Origin: Candidatus Uhrbacteria bacterium | GTDB lineage: Bacteria > Patescibacteriota > Patescibacteriia > 2-12-FULL-60-25 | Assembly (NCBI GenBank): GCA_023246325.1 | Contig: JAHFIO010000010.1 | Span: 1-15,423 of the forward strand | DNA: 15,423 bases | Direction: 5' to 3' | Shown here: positions 1 to 7,026 of the stretch, one piece after another | Position numbering within the stretch: position 1 is the first letter of the stretch | Layout: the number at the start of each line of letters is the position of its first letter | Notes under the pieces: generated by a model | Database searches by the model: none | Seen by the model: the letters and a program-made list of their open reading frames with translations, nothing else | Told to the model about the DNA's origin: nothing | Translations under genes and position numbers: made by a program

Positions 1-1104
1 TATACGACTTGCCCTCGATACAGATGCGACCAACCCCATACCAATTGCTAAAGCTAAAAATGCTGAACTACCATAACTAACAAATGGTAACGTAACACCT
101 GTGATAGGCACAAGTCCAAGCATAGACCCCATATTAAAAAACCCTTGTATGCCTATCCACGATCCTATACCAACACATATATATCGTCCAAAATCATCTG
201 GTGCATCACGTCCAATTTTAAAAATTCGAAAAACAAACCAACCTAAAATAAAAATAAATACGCATGTTAAAAGAAATCCAAGCTCTTCTCCCATAATAGC
301 AAATATAGAATCACCGGTTACTTCAGGTAAAAATAAATATTTCTGTCGCGAGTGACCATACCCTAAACCAAATGGTCCTCCTGAACCGATAGCTAAAAAA
401 CTTTGATTAATATGATATCCAACTCCCAGTGGATCTAATTCTGGATGTAAAAATGTCATGAATCGCGCAGCTCGATATGGCGTCACGTGTATAAGAAACC
501 ATAATCCCGCCACTCCCAATACTGACAAACAGACGAACCATATAAGAGGTGCTCCTGCAATTAAATACATACACAAAGCACTGCCTGCAATCACCATGGT
601 AGAACCTGTATTTGGCTGCAAAGCAAGCAATGCCACAACCGTTCCTAATACGCAAATAAACGGAAGCAAACCCTGTGTAATATTTTTAGATCGTACATCA
701 CGCTGTACAGATGAAGCCAACCATCCTGCCGTATATAAAATAAAAGTTACTTTCACAAATTCAGAAGGTTGAAAAGCAATAGGACCAATTTGTACCCAAC
801 GCCCAGCGCCACCCAAATGAAGGCCAAGCCCAGGAATAAAAACAAGAACCAACAAAATAATACTCGCTATTAATGCAGCAAGTGCAAGCTGACGTAGATA
901 TCTATAATCAATATAAGATAAAACCAAAAAAGCACATACCCCAGGTAATAACCCATGCAATAATTGATTCTTGAAAAAAAACCAATTCGAATGAAATTTT
1001 TGTAATCCTGTTGGTCCGCTCGCTGACAATAACATCACGAGTCCAAATACCGTTAGCCCTATCAAGAGCCAAAGAAAAAGTGGATCTATAGGATGTCGTT
1101 TCAT
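1..1104 (-). CDS. ftsW: FtsW-type SEDS peptidoglycan glycosyltransferase (3' end outside window)
   Basis: This is a multi-pass membrane protein of the SEDS family, which polymerises lipid II into glycan strands at the division septum. Reading from the ATG at 1104, the frame is open for 368 codons to the window edge without a stop, so the C-terminus is missing. Visible family motifs in order are PSEFVKV, NTGSTMVI, FLPEVTGDSIFAIMGEELGF and PITGVTLPFVSYGSS; the third corresponds to the conserved periplasmic loop carrying the acidic residue needed for polymerase activity. The start lies one base after the mraY stop, so the two are probably translationally coupled. RodA is the alternative, but the mraY neighbourhood favours FtsW. 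murD, often found between mraY and ftsW, is absent here. A GGCAGGAT motif copy lies at 723. Confidence 0.92.
   Translation of the reverse strand, partial: MKRHPIDPLFLWLLIGLTVFGLVMLLSASGPTGLQKFHSNWFFFKNQLLHGLLPGVCAFLVLSYIDYRYLRQLALAALIASIILLVLVFIPGLGLHLGGAGRWVQIGPIAFQPSEFVKVTFILYTAGWLASSVQRDVRSKNITQGLLPFICVLGTVVALLALQPNTGSTMVIAGSALCMYLIAGAPLIWFVCLSVLGVAGLWFLIHVTPYRAARFMTFLHPELDPLGVGYHINQSFLAIGSGGPFGLGYGHSRQKYLFLPEVTGDSIFAIMGEELGFLLTCVFIFILGWFVFRIFKIGRDAPDDFGRYICVGIGSWIGIQGFFNMGSMLGLVPITGVTLPFVSYGSSAFLALAIGMGLVASVSRASRI
723..730 (-). repeat. GGCAGGAT motif copy (10-mer CATCCTGCCG)
   Basis: In ftsW, read as Thr-Ala-Gly-Trp (GCA GGA T frame). It has the full 10-mer and is followed by TATA. Confidence 0.85.
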
Positions 1105-1105
1105 A

Positions 1106-2155
1106 TCATACACGATCTACGAGTGCGAGTATGACGCCACATCCTGCCGATAATAATGAAATCATCCACACGCGAAAAACAATTTGCGATTCCTTCCAAC
1201 CAATTTTTTCTAAATGATGATGCACGGGCGCGGAATGAAAAATTTTTTTTCCTCGAATTTTTTTCGAACCAACCTGCAGGATAACGGAAAGTGATTCTAA
1301 AACAAAAGGTAGACCAATAATAGGTAATAAAAAAGGTTGATTTGTAAGCATGGCAAGAATACCAAGAGCAGTTCCAAGTGACATGGCTCCCGTATCACCC
1401 ATGAACAAACTTGCTGGAGGAACATTAAACCACAAAAACGCCATAAGTGCTCCTACTATACAAGATGCAAAAATAGCCAAATCAAATTTTCCTTGCGAAA
1501 AAGCAATAACCGCATAAGCAGTAAATGCTGCCATAAGTGGCCCTCCTGCTAAACCATCTAATCCATCTGTAAGATTTACAGAATTGGAAGTGGCCACAAT
1601 GACAAAAGTAAATAACGGTATATATAACCAACCTAATACAAAATTTCCATAAAAAGGAATATGCATTACATCCCAACCAAGCTTAGAATAAAACCACCAC
1701 GCACATGTCACCGCTATAAGGGTATATGAAATAAGCCTATGTCGTACGCGCAATCCTCCCCCTTTTGGTCCAATACGTTTGATATTTAAATAATCATCAA
1801 GTAACCCAACAAATGCTGCAGCAATAAGTGCACCCATTGGTAATATAGTTTGTCCTCTTGAAATAAAATTCCACGAGCAGGCAGGATTAGAAAATGGTGC
1901 CTTACATGAAACCCAGAAAAAAAAGGCGACAACGATAACCGTTAACCAAATTAACACTCCCCCCATAGTTGGGATTCCAGATTTTCCCGCATGCAATTCT
2001 GACATGATAGGAGCAGATTCTACAGTGCGAATAGATTTTCCCATTTTATATTTTTTCAATGTTCGTATAAGAAATGGTGCCCACGACAGTGCTAACAAAA
2101 AACAAAGAAATGCCAGAATAAGAAGTCGGATAATAACAAGATTAGTAAGAAACAT
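1106..2155 (-). CDS. mraY: phospho-N-acetylmuramoyl-pentapeptide-transferase
   Basis: MraY transfers phospho-MurNAc-pentapeptide from UDP to undecaprenyl phosphate at the inner face of the membrane, forming lipid I. The 349-residue length is normal. Hallmarks are PTMGG (about residues 62-66), the catalytic DD pair at 120-121 followed by YLNIK, NLTDGLDGLAGG (from 194), FMGDTG (261-265) and the HHH triad (322-324) before LEKIGW. About ten hydrophobic segments alternate with these cytoplasmic loops. The ATG at 2155 lies three bases after the stop of the upstream 125-aa gene, and ftsW follows within two bases, giving an operon nfu - membrane protein - mraY - ftsW. It carries two copies of the ATCCTGCC/GGCAGGAT motif (1141 and 1880) in opposite orientations. 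Confidence 0.97.
   Translation of the reverse strand: MFLTNLVIIRLLILAFLCFLLALSWAPFLIRTLKKYKMGKSIRTVESAPIMSELHAGKSGIPTMGGVLIWLTVIVVAFFFWVSCKAPFSNPACSWNFISRGQTILPMGALIAAAFVGLLDDYLNIKRIGPKGGGLRVRHRLISYTLIAVTCAWWFYSKLGWDVMHIPFYGNFVLGWLYIPLFTFVIVATSNSVNLTDGLDGLAGGPLMAAFTAYAVIAFSQGKFDLAIFASCIVGALMAFLWFNVPPASLFMGDTGAMSLGTALGILAMLTNQPFLLPIIGLPFVLESLSVILQVGSKKIRGKKIFHSAPVHHHLEKIGWKESQIVFRVWMISLLSAGCGVILALVDRV
1141..1148 (-). repeat. GGCAGGAT motif copy (10-mer CATCCTGCCG)
   Basis: Near the 3' end of mraY, read as Ser-Ala-Gly-Cys. Confidence 0.85.
1880..1887 (+). repeat. GGCAGGAT motif copy (core octamer)
   Basis: In mraY in the opposite orientation to the copy at 1141; the gene strand reads AAT CCT GCC (Asn-Pro-Ala). 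Confidence 0.8.
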
Positions 2156-2158
2156 ATT

Positions 2159-2536
2159 TTAAATATTAATTTTAACAAGATAAAAAATTCCTATAGACCA
2201 CACAAGCGTAAGCGCTAGCGAAAAACCTGTAATAGCTTTTGATGCAAGCGCATCCTGCCTATAGACGCCTGCAACCACGAGCGCATTAATAACAAGAATA
2301 GAAAGCATGATGGCTGGAAAAGAAAAAACCCATGGCCATGTACGTACATCATCTATACCAAGATACATCGTATAATGAAATGCAAGTACATTTGACCTCA
2401 TGCCCTCTGGTATGAGGCGAGCAAAAAGATATGTGGCAGTAATACAGGTAAGTGTAATTGAGAAAATATTCGCATAACGAATAAAGGCATCACGCCATGC
2501 CAATTGTGCAGAAAAATTCCATTCATCCAAGCGCAT
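2159..2536 (-). CDS. hypothetical three-TM membrane protein
   Basis: I do not recognise a family. From the ATG at 2536 the product has 125 residues (MRLDEWNF...). A TTG at 2572 would add 12 residues and overlap the end of the nfu gene by 11 bases; the ATG is preferred, although neither has a convincing Shine-Dalgarno site. After a short N-terminal segment containing WRDAFIRYAN, three hydrophobic stretches are visible: around IFSITLTCITATYLFA, VFSFPAIMLSILVINALVVAG and ITGFSLALTLVWSIGIFYLV. This gives a small helical membrane protein without obvious catalytic residues. Its place between nfu and mraY, with a 3-base gap to mraY, suggests co-transcription, possibly with a role in the envelope. 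A GGCAGGAT copy lies at 2252, read here as Gln-Asp. Confidence 0.7.
   Translation of the reverse strand: MRLDEWNFSAQLAWRDAFIRYANIFSITLTCITATYLFARLIPEGMRSNVLAFHYTMYLGIDDVRTWPWVFSFPAIMLSILVINALVVAGVYRQDALASKAITGFSLALTLVWSIGIFYLVKINI
2252..2259 (-). repeat. GGCAGGAT motif copy (core octamer)
   Basis: In the 125-aa membrane protein gene, read in a different frame as Arg-Gln-Asp (AGG CAG GAT). Confidence 0.8.
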
Positions 2537-2561
2537 GTGTATAGTGTACCTGTTTTGTTCA

Positions 2562-2807
2562 TTAGACAGCAACTACCTCGGTTACTTCAGGAACCAGCTC
2601 GCGCAATGTGTCTTCAATACCAGCTTTAAGCGTCATTCCTGACATGGGACAACCGACGCATGTACCTTGAAAACGTACAGAAACAATACCAGTTTGTATG
2701 TCCATATCCACCAATTCAACATTCCCAGCATGCATAGCAAGGCCATCTCGAAGAGTATCAAGGACATTTTCAATTTCAATTAAAAGCTCGGGTTTTGTTT
2801 TAGACAT
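2562..2807 (-). CDS. nfu: NifU C-terminal-type Fe-S cluster scaffold (Nfu)
   Basis: The 81-residue product (MSKTKPELLIEIENVLDTL...) is a stand-alone NifU C-terminal domain. The family binds a [4Fe-4S] cluster between two protein chains through a CxxC motif and passes it to target enzymes in the cytoplasm. The motif is present as CVGC (Cys50 and Cys53) followed by PMSGMTLKAGIEDTL, the usual family context. The open frame extends upstream to 2906, but the extra 33 residues are atypical and cross the promoter region, so the ATG at 2807 is chosen. It is the first gene of the minus-strand set leading to ftsW and diverges from rpmA; a promoter on this strand, TTGTCA-17-TATATT, lies just upstream. 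Confidence 0.88.
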   Translation of the reverse strand: MSKTKPELLIEIENVLDTLRDGLAMHAGNVELVDMDIQTGIVSVRFQGTCVGCPMSGMTLKAGIEDTLRELVPEVTEVVAV

Positions 2808-2827
2808 AGTATATATGATATATGCCG

Positions 2828-2878
2828 AATATAGCTTATAACGAGCATATTGACAAGTTTGCCATATTTGTATAGGAT
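2828..2878. promoter_or_regulatory. divergent rpmA/nfu promoters with overlapping -35 boxes
   Basis: On the plus strand TTGACA (2850-2855) is followed after 17 bases by TAGGAT (2873-2878), pointing at rpmA. On the minus strand TTGTCA (complement of 2851-2856) is followed after exactly 17 bases by TATATT (complement of 2828-2833), pointing at nfu. The two -35 boxes are the two strands of the same 7 bp, TTGACAA. No start-proximal Shine-Dalgarno is visible for rpmA. The assignment is by consensus match only. Confidence 0.6.
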
Positions 2879-2910
2879 ATAGGCATACATTAATTCTATA
2901 ATACATTTTT

Positions 2911-3195
2911 ATGGCACATAAGAAAGCTGGAGGTTCTACTAGTTACGGCCGCGATTCTCAAGGTCAACGCCTCGGTACAAAATTATATGCAGGCGAAACT
3001 GCTAAAGTTGGTAATATCATTGTTCGACAACGTGGATCTAAAATTCGCGCCGGTGATAATGTTTCCATGGGTTCAGATGATACATTATTTGCAACTGCAA
3101 ATGGTATAGTAAAATTTACAGATCGCAAAGTGAAACGTTTTACTGGCGCATTTAAATCTGTGAAATTTGCACACGTAGTTCCAACAAGCGCATAA
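2911..3195 (+). CDS. rpmA: 50S ribosomal protein L27
   Basis: L27 sits at the peptidyl-transferase centre of the large ribosomal subunit, where its N-terminal tail reaches the tRNA ends. The 94-residue product begins MAHKKAGGSTSYGRDSQGQR, the family signature, directly at the initiator, so it lacks the cleavable N-terminal extension known in Firmicutes. The later GNIIVRQRGSKIRAG and FATANGIVKF match the L27 beta-barrel. The usual partner rplU (L21) is not next to it: upstream is the divergent nfu gene. The last codon and the TAA stop lie inside the left arm of a long perfect palindrome that also contains the end of the convergent Nudix gene. Confidence 0.97.
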   Translation: MAHKKAGGSTSYGRDSQGQRLGTKLYAGETAKVGNIIVRQRGSKIRAGDNVSMGSDDTLFATANGIVKFTDRKVKRFTGAFKSVKFAHVVPTSA

Positions 3196-3272
3196 TTGGG
3201 GTCAGGCACCAAAATGGGGATAAGTTTAGTAATAAAACTTATCCCCATTTTGGTGCCTGACCCCAATTATGC
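3190..3272. repeat. perfect 38-bp inverted repeat with 7-base loop
   Basis: Positions 3190-3227 are the exact reverse complement of 3235-3272, with loop AGTAATA. Each arm reads GCATAATTGGGG, then TCAGGCACC, then AAAATGGGGATAAGTTT, so the last Ala codon bases and TAA stop of both rpmA and the Nudix gene are in the arms. There is no flanking T run, so it is not a standard intrinsic terminator, although such a stem could end transcription or protect both mRNA 3' ends. The GGGGTCAGGCACC core looks like a dispersed palindromic (REP/MITE-like) element; that identity is an inference. Confidence 0.9.
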
Positions 3273-3812
3273 AACACCACGCAATGCGCGTGCCAATAAT
3301 CCATCTGATTTTTTATAACTACTCACGTGAAATACTTCACTTGATTTTACCCACTTTCCTTCAAAAATCGGTTCTTCTCCCTCTGCTAATGTTTCCGGTG
3401 TAACAAATTTTTCTTTTGCATCACTAGGCGCTTCTAATAAAAAGAAGTGAACTGTTTTTTGTATAAGTAATCCAACACGACGAAAACGAAATGTTATTCG
3501 TCCTAAAGGCATGACATATTTCAATCCATACAAGCCCGCCTCTTCTCCACATTCGCGAATGGCCGCATCACTAAAAGATTCTCCTTTTTCTACATGCCCC
3601 TTAGGAAAAGTCCATTTATGAAATGGATCCTTAATGAAAAAAAATTCAACAATACCCGTACGACGACGAAAAATAATACCTCCAGCAGAAATTTCTTTAC
3701 GAAATTCTACAGGTATTTTATTTTTTAATCCGCTTGGTTTTAACGACTGATTTCGCACCGAGAAGTTCGAGTGCTTTATCAAGTTGTGAATCTCTTTTTG
3801 CATGTAGGTCAT
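3267..3812 (-). CDS. Nudix hydrolase
   Basis: This is a Nudix-fold pyrophosphohydrolase, which cleaves nucleoside diphosphate-linked compounds with a divalent metal. The complete Nudix box (G-x5-E-x7-REUxEExGU) is GHVEKGESFSDAAIRECGEE plus AGL, at residues 72-94 counted from the ATG at 3812. It is preceded by SAGGIIFRRR and KWTFPKGHVEKGE, typical of diadenosine-polyphosphate/MutT-like members; the substrate cannot be told from sequence. The start is uncertain: the ATGs at 3812 and 3803 overlap the 3' end of the upstream ctpA by up to 95 bases, and a GTG at 3755 would shorten the overlap while keeping the whole domain. The overlap implies coupling to ctpA. The stop codon lies in the right arm of the palindrome shared with rpmA. 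Confidence 0.9.
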   Translation of the reverse strand: MTYMQKEIHNLIKHSNFSVRNQSLKPSGLKNKIPVEFRKEISAGGIIFRRRTGIVEFFFIKDPFHKWTFPKGHVEKGESFSDAAIRECGEEAGLYGLKYVMPLGRITFRFRRVGLLIQKTVHFFLLEAPSDAKEKFVTPETLAEGEEPIFEGKWVKSSEVFHVSSYKKSDGLLARALRGVA

Positions 3813-5028
3813 CTTGGGTTATATCAACCTGCACGTCAGGTTTTATACCCACTTTATGAATAGAATTTCCTTTTGGCGTTAACCACTCAGCTATAGTAAT
3901 TTTAACCGCACTTTTATCTGGAAACTCGCTATAATCCTGTACCGAACCCTTACCAAAACTTTTCATTCCAACTATTTTTGCCATACCATAATCATGTAAT
4001 GCACCAGCTACAATTTCAGACGCAGATGCAGAACCTTGATTCAATAAGATTATAGTCGGAATTCCCTTTAGTCGTCCACTCCCAGTTCCTGGTAATTGAT
4101 CCACAATTTTCCCTTGACGTCTTTCTTGAACAACTATTTGATCACCCGTCCATTCGCCTGCCACGGCGGTTGCTTTATCTAAAAAGCCACCGGGATCATT
4201 TCGTAAATCCAATATAATACCTTTTACATTTTTTGCCAAAATCTCTTCTACAACTCTCAAAAATAAATCATCTGTATCTTGATTAAAACTTGTAATTTGA
4301 ATACGAGCAATAGAATTTTTTTCCCATATTAATCGCACACTTTTTACAATAATGGCATCACGTATAATGGTATACTCTTTTGTTTCAATATTTTTCTTTT
4401 CTGTTTTATTTGGTAATTTTGTAATATGTACACGTCCTATAAACAATGATACAGGCGTGCCTTTTGCACCCCGAATATACGATACCGCTTCATCCGTCGA
4501 CATATCTTGCGTACTTGATGCATTAATTTTTAAAATCAAATCTCCCGGTTTTAATCCTGCCTTGTCAGCAGGCAAATCTATCAAAGGGGAAATAATTTGT
4601 AATTGTCCATCAACGGTACTAATTTCTGCACCAATACCTTCAAATTTTCCTGACAAGGCGGTTGCAAATTCCTCAGCAGATTTTGGTTCAAAAAAAGTTG
4701 TATATGGATCATCCATTGCGGATGTCAATCCTGCCATGGCCCCATACATCATTTTTTTATCATCAACCGGTTGTAAATAATACCGCGATTTTAATTGTCG
4801 CCACAAATCCCAAAATTCATTAAAATCCGCTGAAGTATGTATATCAGAAGGAATATCGGTTTCCACATTTTGTACGCTGCTTAATACATCCTTCGATGTA
4901 TTCGTTTTTGCTATCGCGGTATTAATTGTGGCAATAGCATATCCGCATCCAAATGACAGATTTATAATAATAAATATACCTATAATGCCTTTTGTATTTC
5001 GTACGTGCATACCGTGAGGATACTTCAT
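3718..5028 (-). CDS. ctpA: C-terminal processing peptidase (S41 family), CtpA-like
   Basis: This is an exported PDZ-containing serine protease of the tail-specific/C-terminal processing family. From the ATG at 5028 it has 436 residues (a TTG at 5040 and an ATG at 5010 are alternatives). One N-terminal hydrophobic helix, about residues 13-34 (GIIGIFIIINLSFGCGYAIA), anchors or exports it. Next come a helical cap with YGAMAGLTSAMDDPYT, the PDZ domain with GIGAEIS and PADKAGLKPGDLI (about 135-200), and the catalytic core with LDLRNDPGG (274-282). The nucleophile is predicted as Ser345 in GSASASEIVAGAL and the general base as Lys370 in FGKGSVQ. Their 25-residue spacing equals Ser430-Lys455 in E. 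coli Prc. The Nudix gene overlaps its 3' end. The terminator of the preceding gene sits only about 20 bases upstream of the start. Confidence 0.94.
   Translation of the reverse strand: MKYPHGMHVRNTKGIIGIFIIINLSFGCGYAIATINTAIAKTNTSKDVLSSVQNVETDIPSDIHTSADFNEFWDLWRQLKSRYYLQPVDDKKMMYGAMAGLTSAMDDPYTTFFEPKSAEEFATALSGKFEGIGAEISTVDGQLQIISPLIDLPADKAGLKPGDLILKINASSTQDMSTDEAVSYIRGAKGTPVSLFIGRVHITKLPNKTEKKNIETKEYTIIRDAIIVKSVRLIWEKNSIARIQITSFNQDTDDLFLRVVEEILAKNVKGIILDLRNDPGGFLDKATAVAGEWTGDQIVVQERRQGKIVDQLPGTGSGRLKGIPTIILLNQGSASASEIVAGALHDYGMAKIVGMKSFGKGSVQDYSEFPDKSAVKITIAEWLTPKGNSIHKVGIKPDVQVDITQDDLHAKRDSQLDKALELLGAKSVVKTKRIKK
4554..4561 (-). repeat. GGCAGGAT motif copy (core octamer)
   Basis: In the PDZ part of ctpA, read as Lys-Ala-Gly-Leu. 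Confidence 0.8.
4728..4735 (-). repeat. GGCAGGAT motif copy (core octamer)
   Basis: In ctpA, read as Met-Ala-Gly-Leu, 174 bases from the preceding copy. Confidence 0.8.
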
Positions 5029-5049
5029 GAACGCGTACAATTCAAGTAC

Positions 5050-5077
5050 AAAAAAGCTCAGAATTATTTCTGAGCTT
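5050..5077 (-). terminator. intrinsic terminator whose loop is a stop codon
   Basis: On the minus strand a perfect 10-bp stem (AAGCTCAGAA / TTCTGAGCTT, 5054-5063 with 5068-5077) closes a 4-base loop and runs into six Ts (complement of 5050-5055). The TAA stop of the 5064-5666 gene fills three of the four loop bases. Confidence 0.85.
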
Positions 5078-5666
5078 GACGACCTCTATACAATCCTCCT
5101 TCGCATTCCTCCTCAACTTCAAGTTGAATTTTCTCCTCCTGCAATGTCGGCAGGATGGTGTTCAACTCCGCAATTCTCACTCGACGTTTTTCTTCGCGGG
5201 ATATTTCGGGGACTGGTGCAGAAGGTGTTACTTCCTTTTTTTTCTCACGAACGAACATAGCCGCTGTATATGTTTCAAATAGCCATTTGATCATTCTAGA
5301 GATACCGATACTATCAACAATACATATACCCCCAATAAAAATATACAACAAAATCTTTACTAACCAGTGAATAGGCCAGCCGAAAACAAACCACCCTAAC
5401 ATATCTTCAGTGGGCTTATGCTGTTTATGCTGCCCATCATTATTTACAACTGTAATCGCTTTAACAGCTATATCATCCGGCTTAAATAACATATCCCCAA
5501 ATGTAGCTGGAACAAGTATGAAATACGTGAATTTACCCAACCAACTTAAATCAGCATACTTTTTCTGATCAAGGCTTACTACAATACTTGTCACCATTGC
5601 ATAATTGATCATGCCAACAATAAAATATGCAATCACTCCAAATAGTATATAAAAAAACCATTCCAT
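5064..5666 (-). CDS. hypothetical membrane protein with charged C-terminal tail
   Basis: I do not recognise this 200-residue protein. The ATG at 5666 is chosen because AAAGGAG stands 8 bases upstream, one of the clearest Shine-Dalgarno sites in the window; an upstream start at 5696 is less likely. Visible parts in order are an N-terminal transmembrane helix (EWFFYILFGVIAYFIVGMI), a short second hydrophobic stretch near FTYFILVPATFGDMLF, a hydrophilic linker with NNDGQHKQHKPTED, a third hydrophobic region (WPIHWLVKILLYIFIGGICIV), and a strongly charged, Glu/Lys/Arg-rich helical tail (REEKRRVRIAELNTILPTLQ) that could form a coiled coil. It is probably monocistronic, with its own terminator overlapping the stop. 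An ATCCTGCC copy lies at 5149. Confidence 0.75.
   Translation of the reverse strand: MEWFFYILFGVIAYFIVGMINYAMVTSIVVSLDQKKYADLSWLGKFTYFILVPATFGDMLFKPDDIAVKAITVVNNDGQHKQHKPTEDMLGWFVFGWPIHWLVKILLYIFIGGICIVDSIGISRMIKWLFETYTAAMFVREKKKEVTPSAPVPEISREEKRRVRIAELNTILPTLQEEKIQLEVEEECEGGLYRGRQAQK
5149..5156 (+). repeat. GGCAGGAT motif copy (10-mer CGGCAGGATG)
   Basis: In the 200-aa membrane protein gene; the gene strand reads ATC CTG CCG (Ile-Leu-Pro), another frame. Confidence 0.85.
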
Positions 5667-5695
5667 GATAAACTCCTTTGTGAAAGTACCTCGCA

Positions 5696-5719
5696 AACCT
5701 TAGCAGGTTCCTGTATACT
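5696..5719 (+). promoter_or_regulatory. -10 box close to the PEGA gene start, with small inverted repeat
   Basis: TATACT at 5714-5719 is seven bases before the ATG at 5727, so transcription from it would give a leaderless or nearly leaderless mRNA; no good -35 box is visible. Just upstream, AACCT-TAGC-AGGTT (5696-5709) forms a small inverted repeat that could be an operator. On the opposite strand TTGACA (complement of 5719-5724) with a TAAGGT-like -10 could serve the divergent membrane-protein gene. Confidence 0.35.
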
Positions 5720-5726
5720 GTCAACA

Positions 5727-7019
5727 ATGCATACGCCCCCTTTTCATCGCCGTATCCTACCCTGGGTTTTCGTCCTTTGTTTTTTAGCCATAGCACCTGT
5801 CCTTGTTTTTTATACGGCAGGATATAGATATAATTCAAAAAAAGGATATGTCGAAAGAAATGGAACCGTGATTATAGATAGCATCCCAAAAAAAGCTTTC
5901 ATCACACTTGATGGAAGAAATATTGCGGACGTATCCCCTATCACTATTCAAAATATGCCTACGGGCATCCATCATTTTAATTTACAACTCCCTGGATATT
6001 ATTCTTGGGAAAAATCGCTTGATATACATCCAGACATTGTGACTTTTTTAAATACTATTCGCTTATGGAAAAAATCTGATCCTATACTTATAACAACTGG
6101 AACAATTGATCTCGTATCATGGTCACCAAATAATGTATATCTCCTTATTGTCTCACATACAACAACAACCACACATTTTCGTATAGAAGATACGCGGGGG
6201 AATATTCGTACGTCTGGAACTTTGATACTATCACCAAAAAATATACACGCGATGTGGTCAACAGATGCTTCCGCAGTTTTTGTTGAATCAACTATGGATG
6301 GAATATCCTGGCTTATCAATACATCACGCAATCAACCTCCGCTTGATCTACCAAGAGCACAATATCGATTTACGCCAAGTGAACTTATCGGCAATGACGG
6401 AAAAGCAATTATTTCAATTCAATTAAGTGATGGCACCATGCGACGTACTCCTTTAGGACAGCATATCGATATTGGACAAAATGCTATATTACAAAATGTC
6501 ACAAGTACACATGACGCTATTTTAATTTTTACGCAAAATCCTGATACAGGAATTATTCTTCCATCTGGGTCATGGAAAATAGCAGAAGAAAATGAATCGA
6601 CAGTTTTATTACGAGATGGATCGCGCTGGCTCTCTGTTCTTACACAATCACAACTCCCAGAATCGCAATCAGCTCAAGGTGATATAGTTCGTTCGATAAA
6701 AATTTCCGGTATACGTACCGTACTCCTTATTCAAGATTCAGAAATTTGGAAATGGGATTTGATTCATGAACCAGAATTACTATTACGACAAAGTGAGCCG
6801 ATTATAAATGCAGGATGGCAGTATATGGGTAATGATATTTTTTATGCAACAAAAAAAAATGTATACGCCTTAAACTTAGATGCACGCGATGGATATGTAT
6901 CAACCAACTTAGCAACATTTGATACTATTCAAGATATAACCGTTGGTGCAACGGGTATCATAACTGTGGCAGGTACAAAAAATTCTACAACAGGATTGTG
7001 GAATATCGAAACGGAATAA
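5727..7019 (+). CDS. membrane-anchored PEGA-domain protein
   Basis: The 430-residue product begins with a basic segment (HRR) and a single transmembrane helix, about residues 11-31 (LPWVFVLCFLAIAPVLVFY), placing the rest outside the membrane. Residues about 47-112 form a PEGA-type beta domain (GTVIIDSIPKKAFITLDGR ... PITIQNMPTGIHHFNLQLPG), a fold found in surface proteins. The remainder has repeated short beta segments such as LVSWSPNN and AMWSTDAS, suggestive of a divergent beta-propeller (WD40/TolB-like), and no catalytic motif. No Shine-Dalgarno is seen and the -10 box is very close, so the mRNA may be leaderless. The gene converges on rmlA with only 7 bases between stops and no terminator hairpin. 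A GGCAGGAT copy at 5816 encodes Ala-Gly of TAGYR. Confidence 0.8.
   Translation: MHTPPFHRRILPWVFVLCFLAIAPVLVFYTAGYRYNSKKGYVERNGTVIIDSIPKKAFITLDGRNIADVSPITIQNMPTGIHHFNLQLPGYYSWEKSLDIHPDIVTFLNTIRLWKKSDPILITTGTIDLVSWSPNNVYLLIVSHTTTTTHFRIEDTRGNIRTSGTLILSPKNIHAMWSTDASAVFVESTMDGISWLINTSRNQPPLDLPRAQYRFTPSELIGNDGKAIISIQLSDGTMRRTPLGQHIDIGQNAILQNVTSTHDAILIFTQNPDTGIILPSGSWKIAEENESTVLLRDGSRWLSVLTQSQLPESQSAQGDIVRSIKISGIRTVLLIQDSEIWKWDLIHEPELLLRQSEPIINAGWQYMGNDIFYATKKNVYALNLDARDGYVSTNLATFDTIQDITVGATGIITVAGTKNSTTGLWNIETE
5816..5823 (+). repeat. GGCAGGAT motif copy (CGGCAGGATA)
   Basis: In the PEGA gene, read as Thr-Ala-Gly-Tyr, with TATA before CGGCAGGAT as in the extended consensus. Confidence 0.85.
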
Positions 7020-7026
7020 TACAACC

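Noticed and set aside
2897..2902. TATAAT just before rpmA
   Set aside because: No -35 box at a workable distance; the upstream TTGACA-17-TAGGAT pair is better, although a leaderless start cannot be excluded.
4352..4780. 142-codon plus-strand open frame opposite ctpA
   Set aside because: It is antisense to the PDZ and catalytic region of a clear S41 protease and has no promoter, Shine-Dalgarno or recognisable domain.
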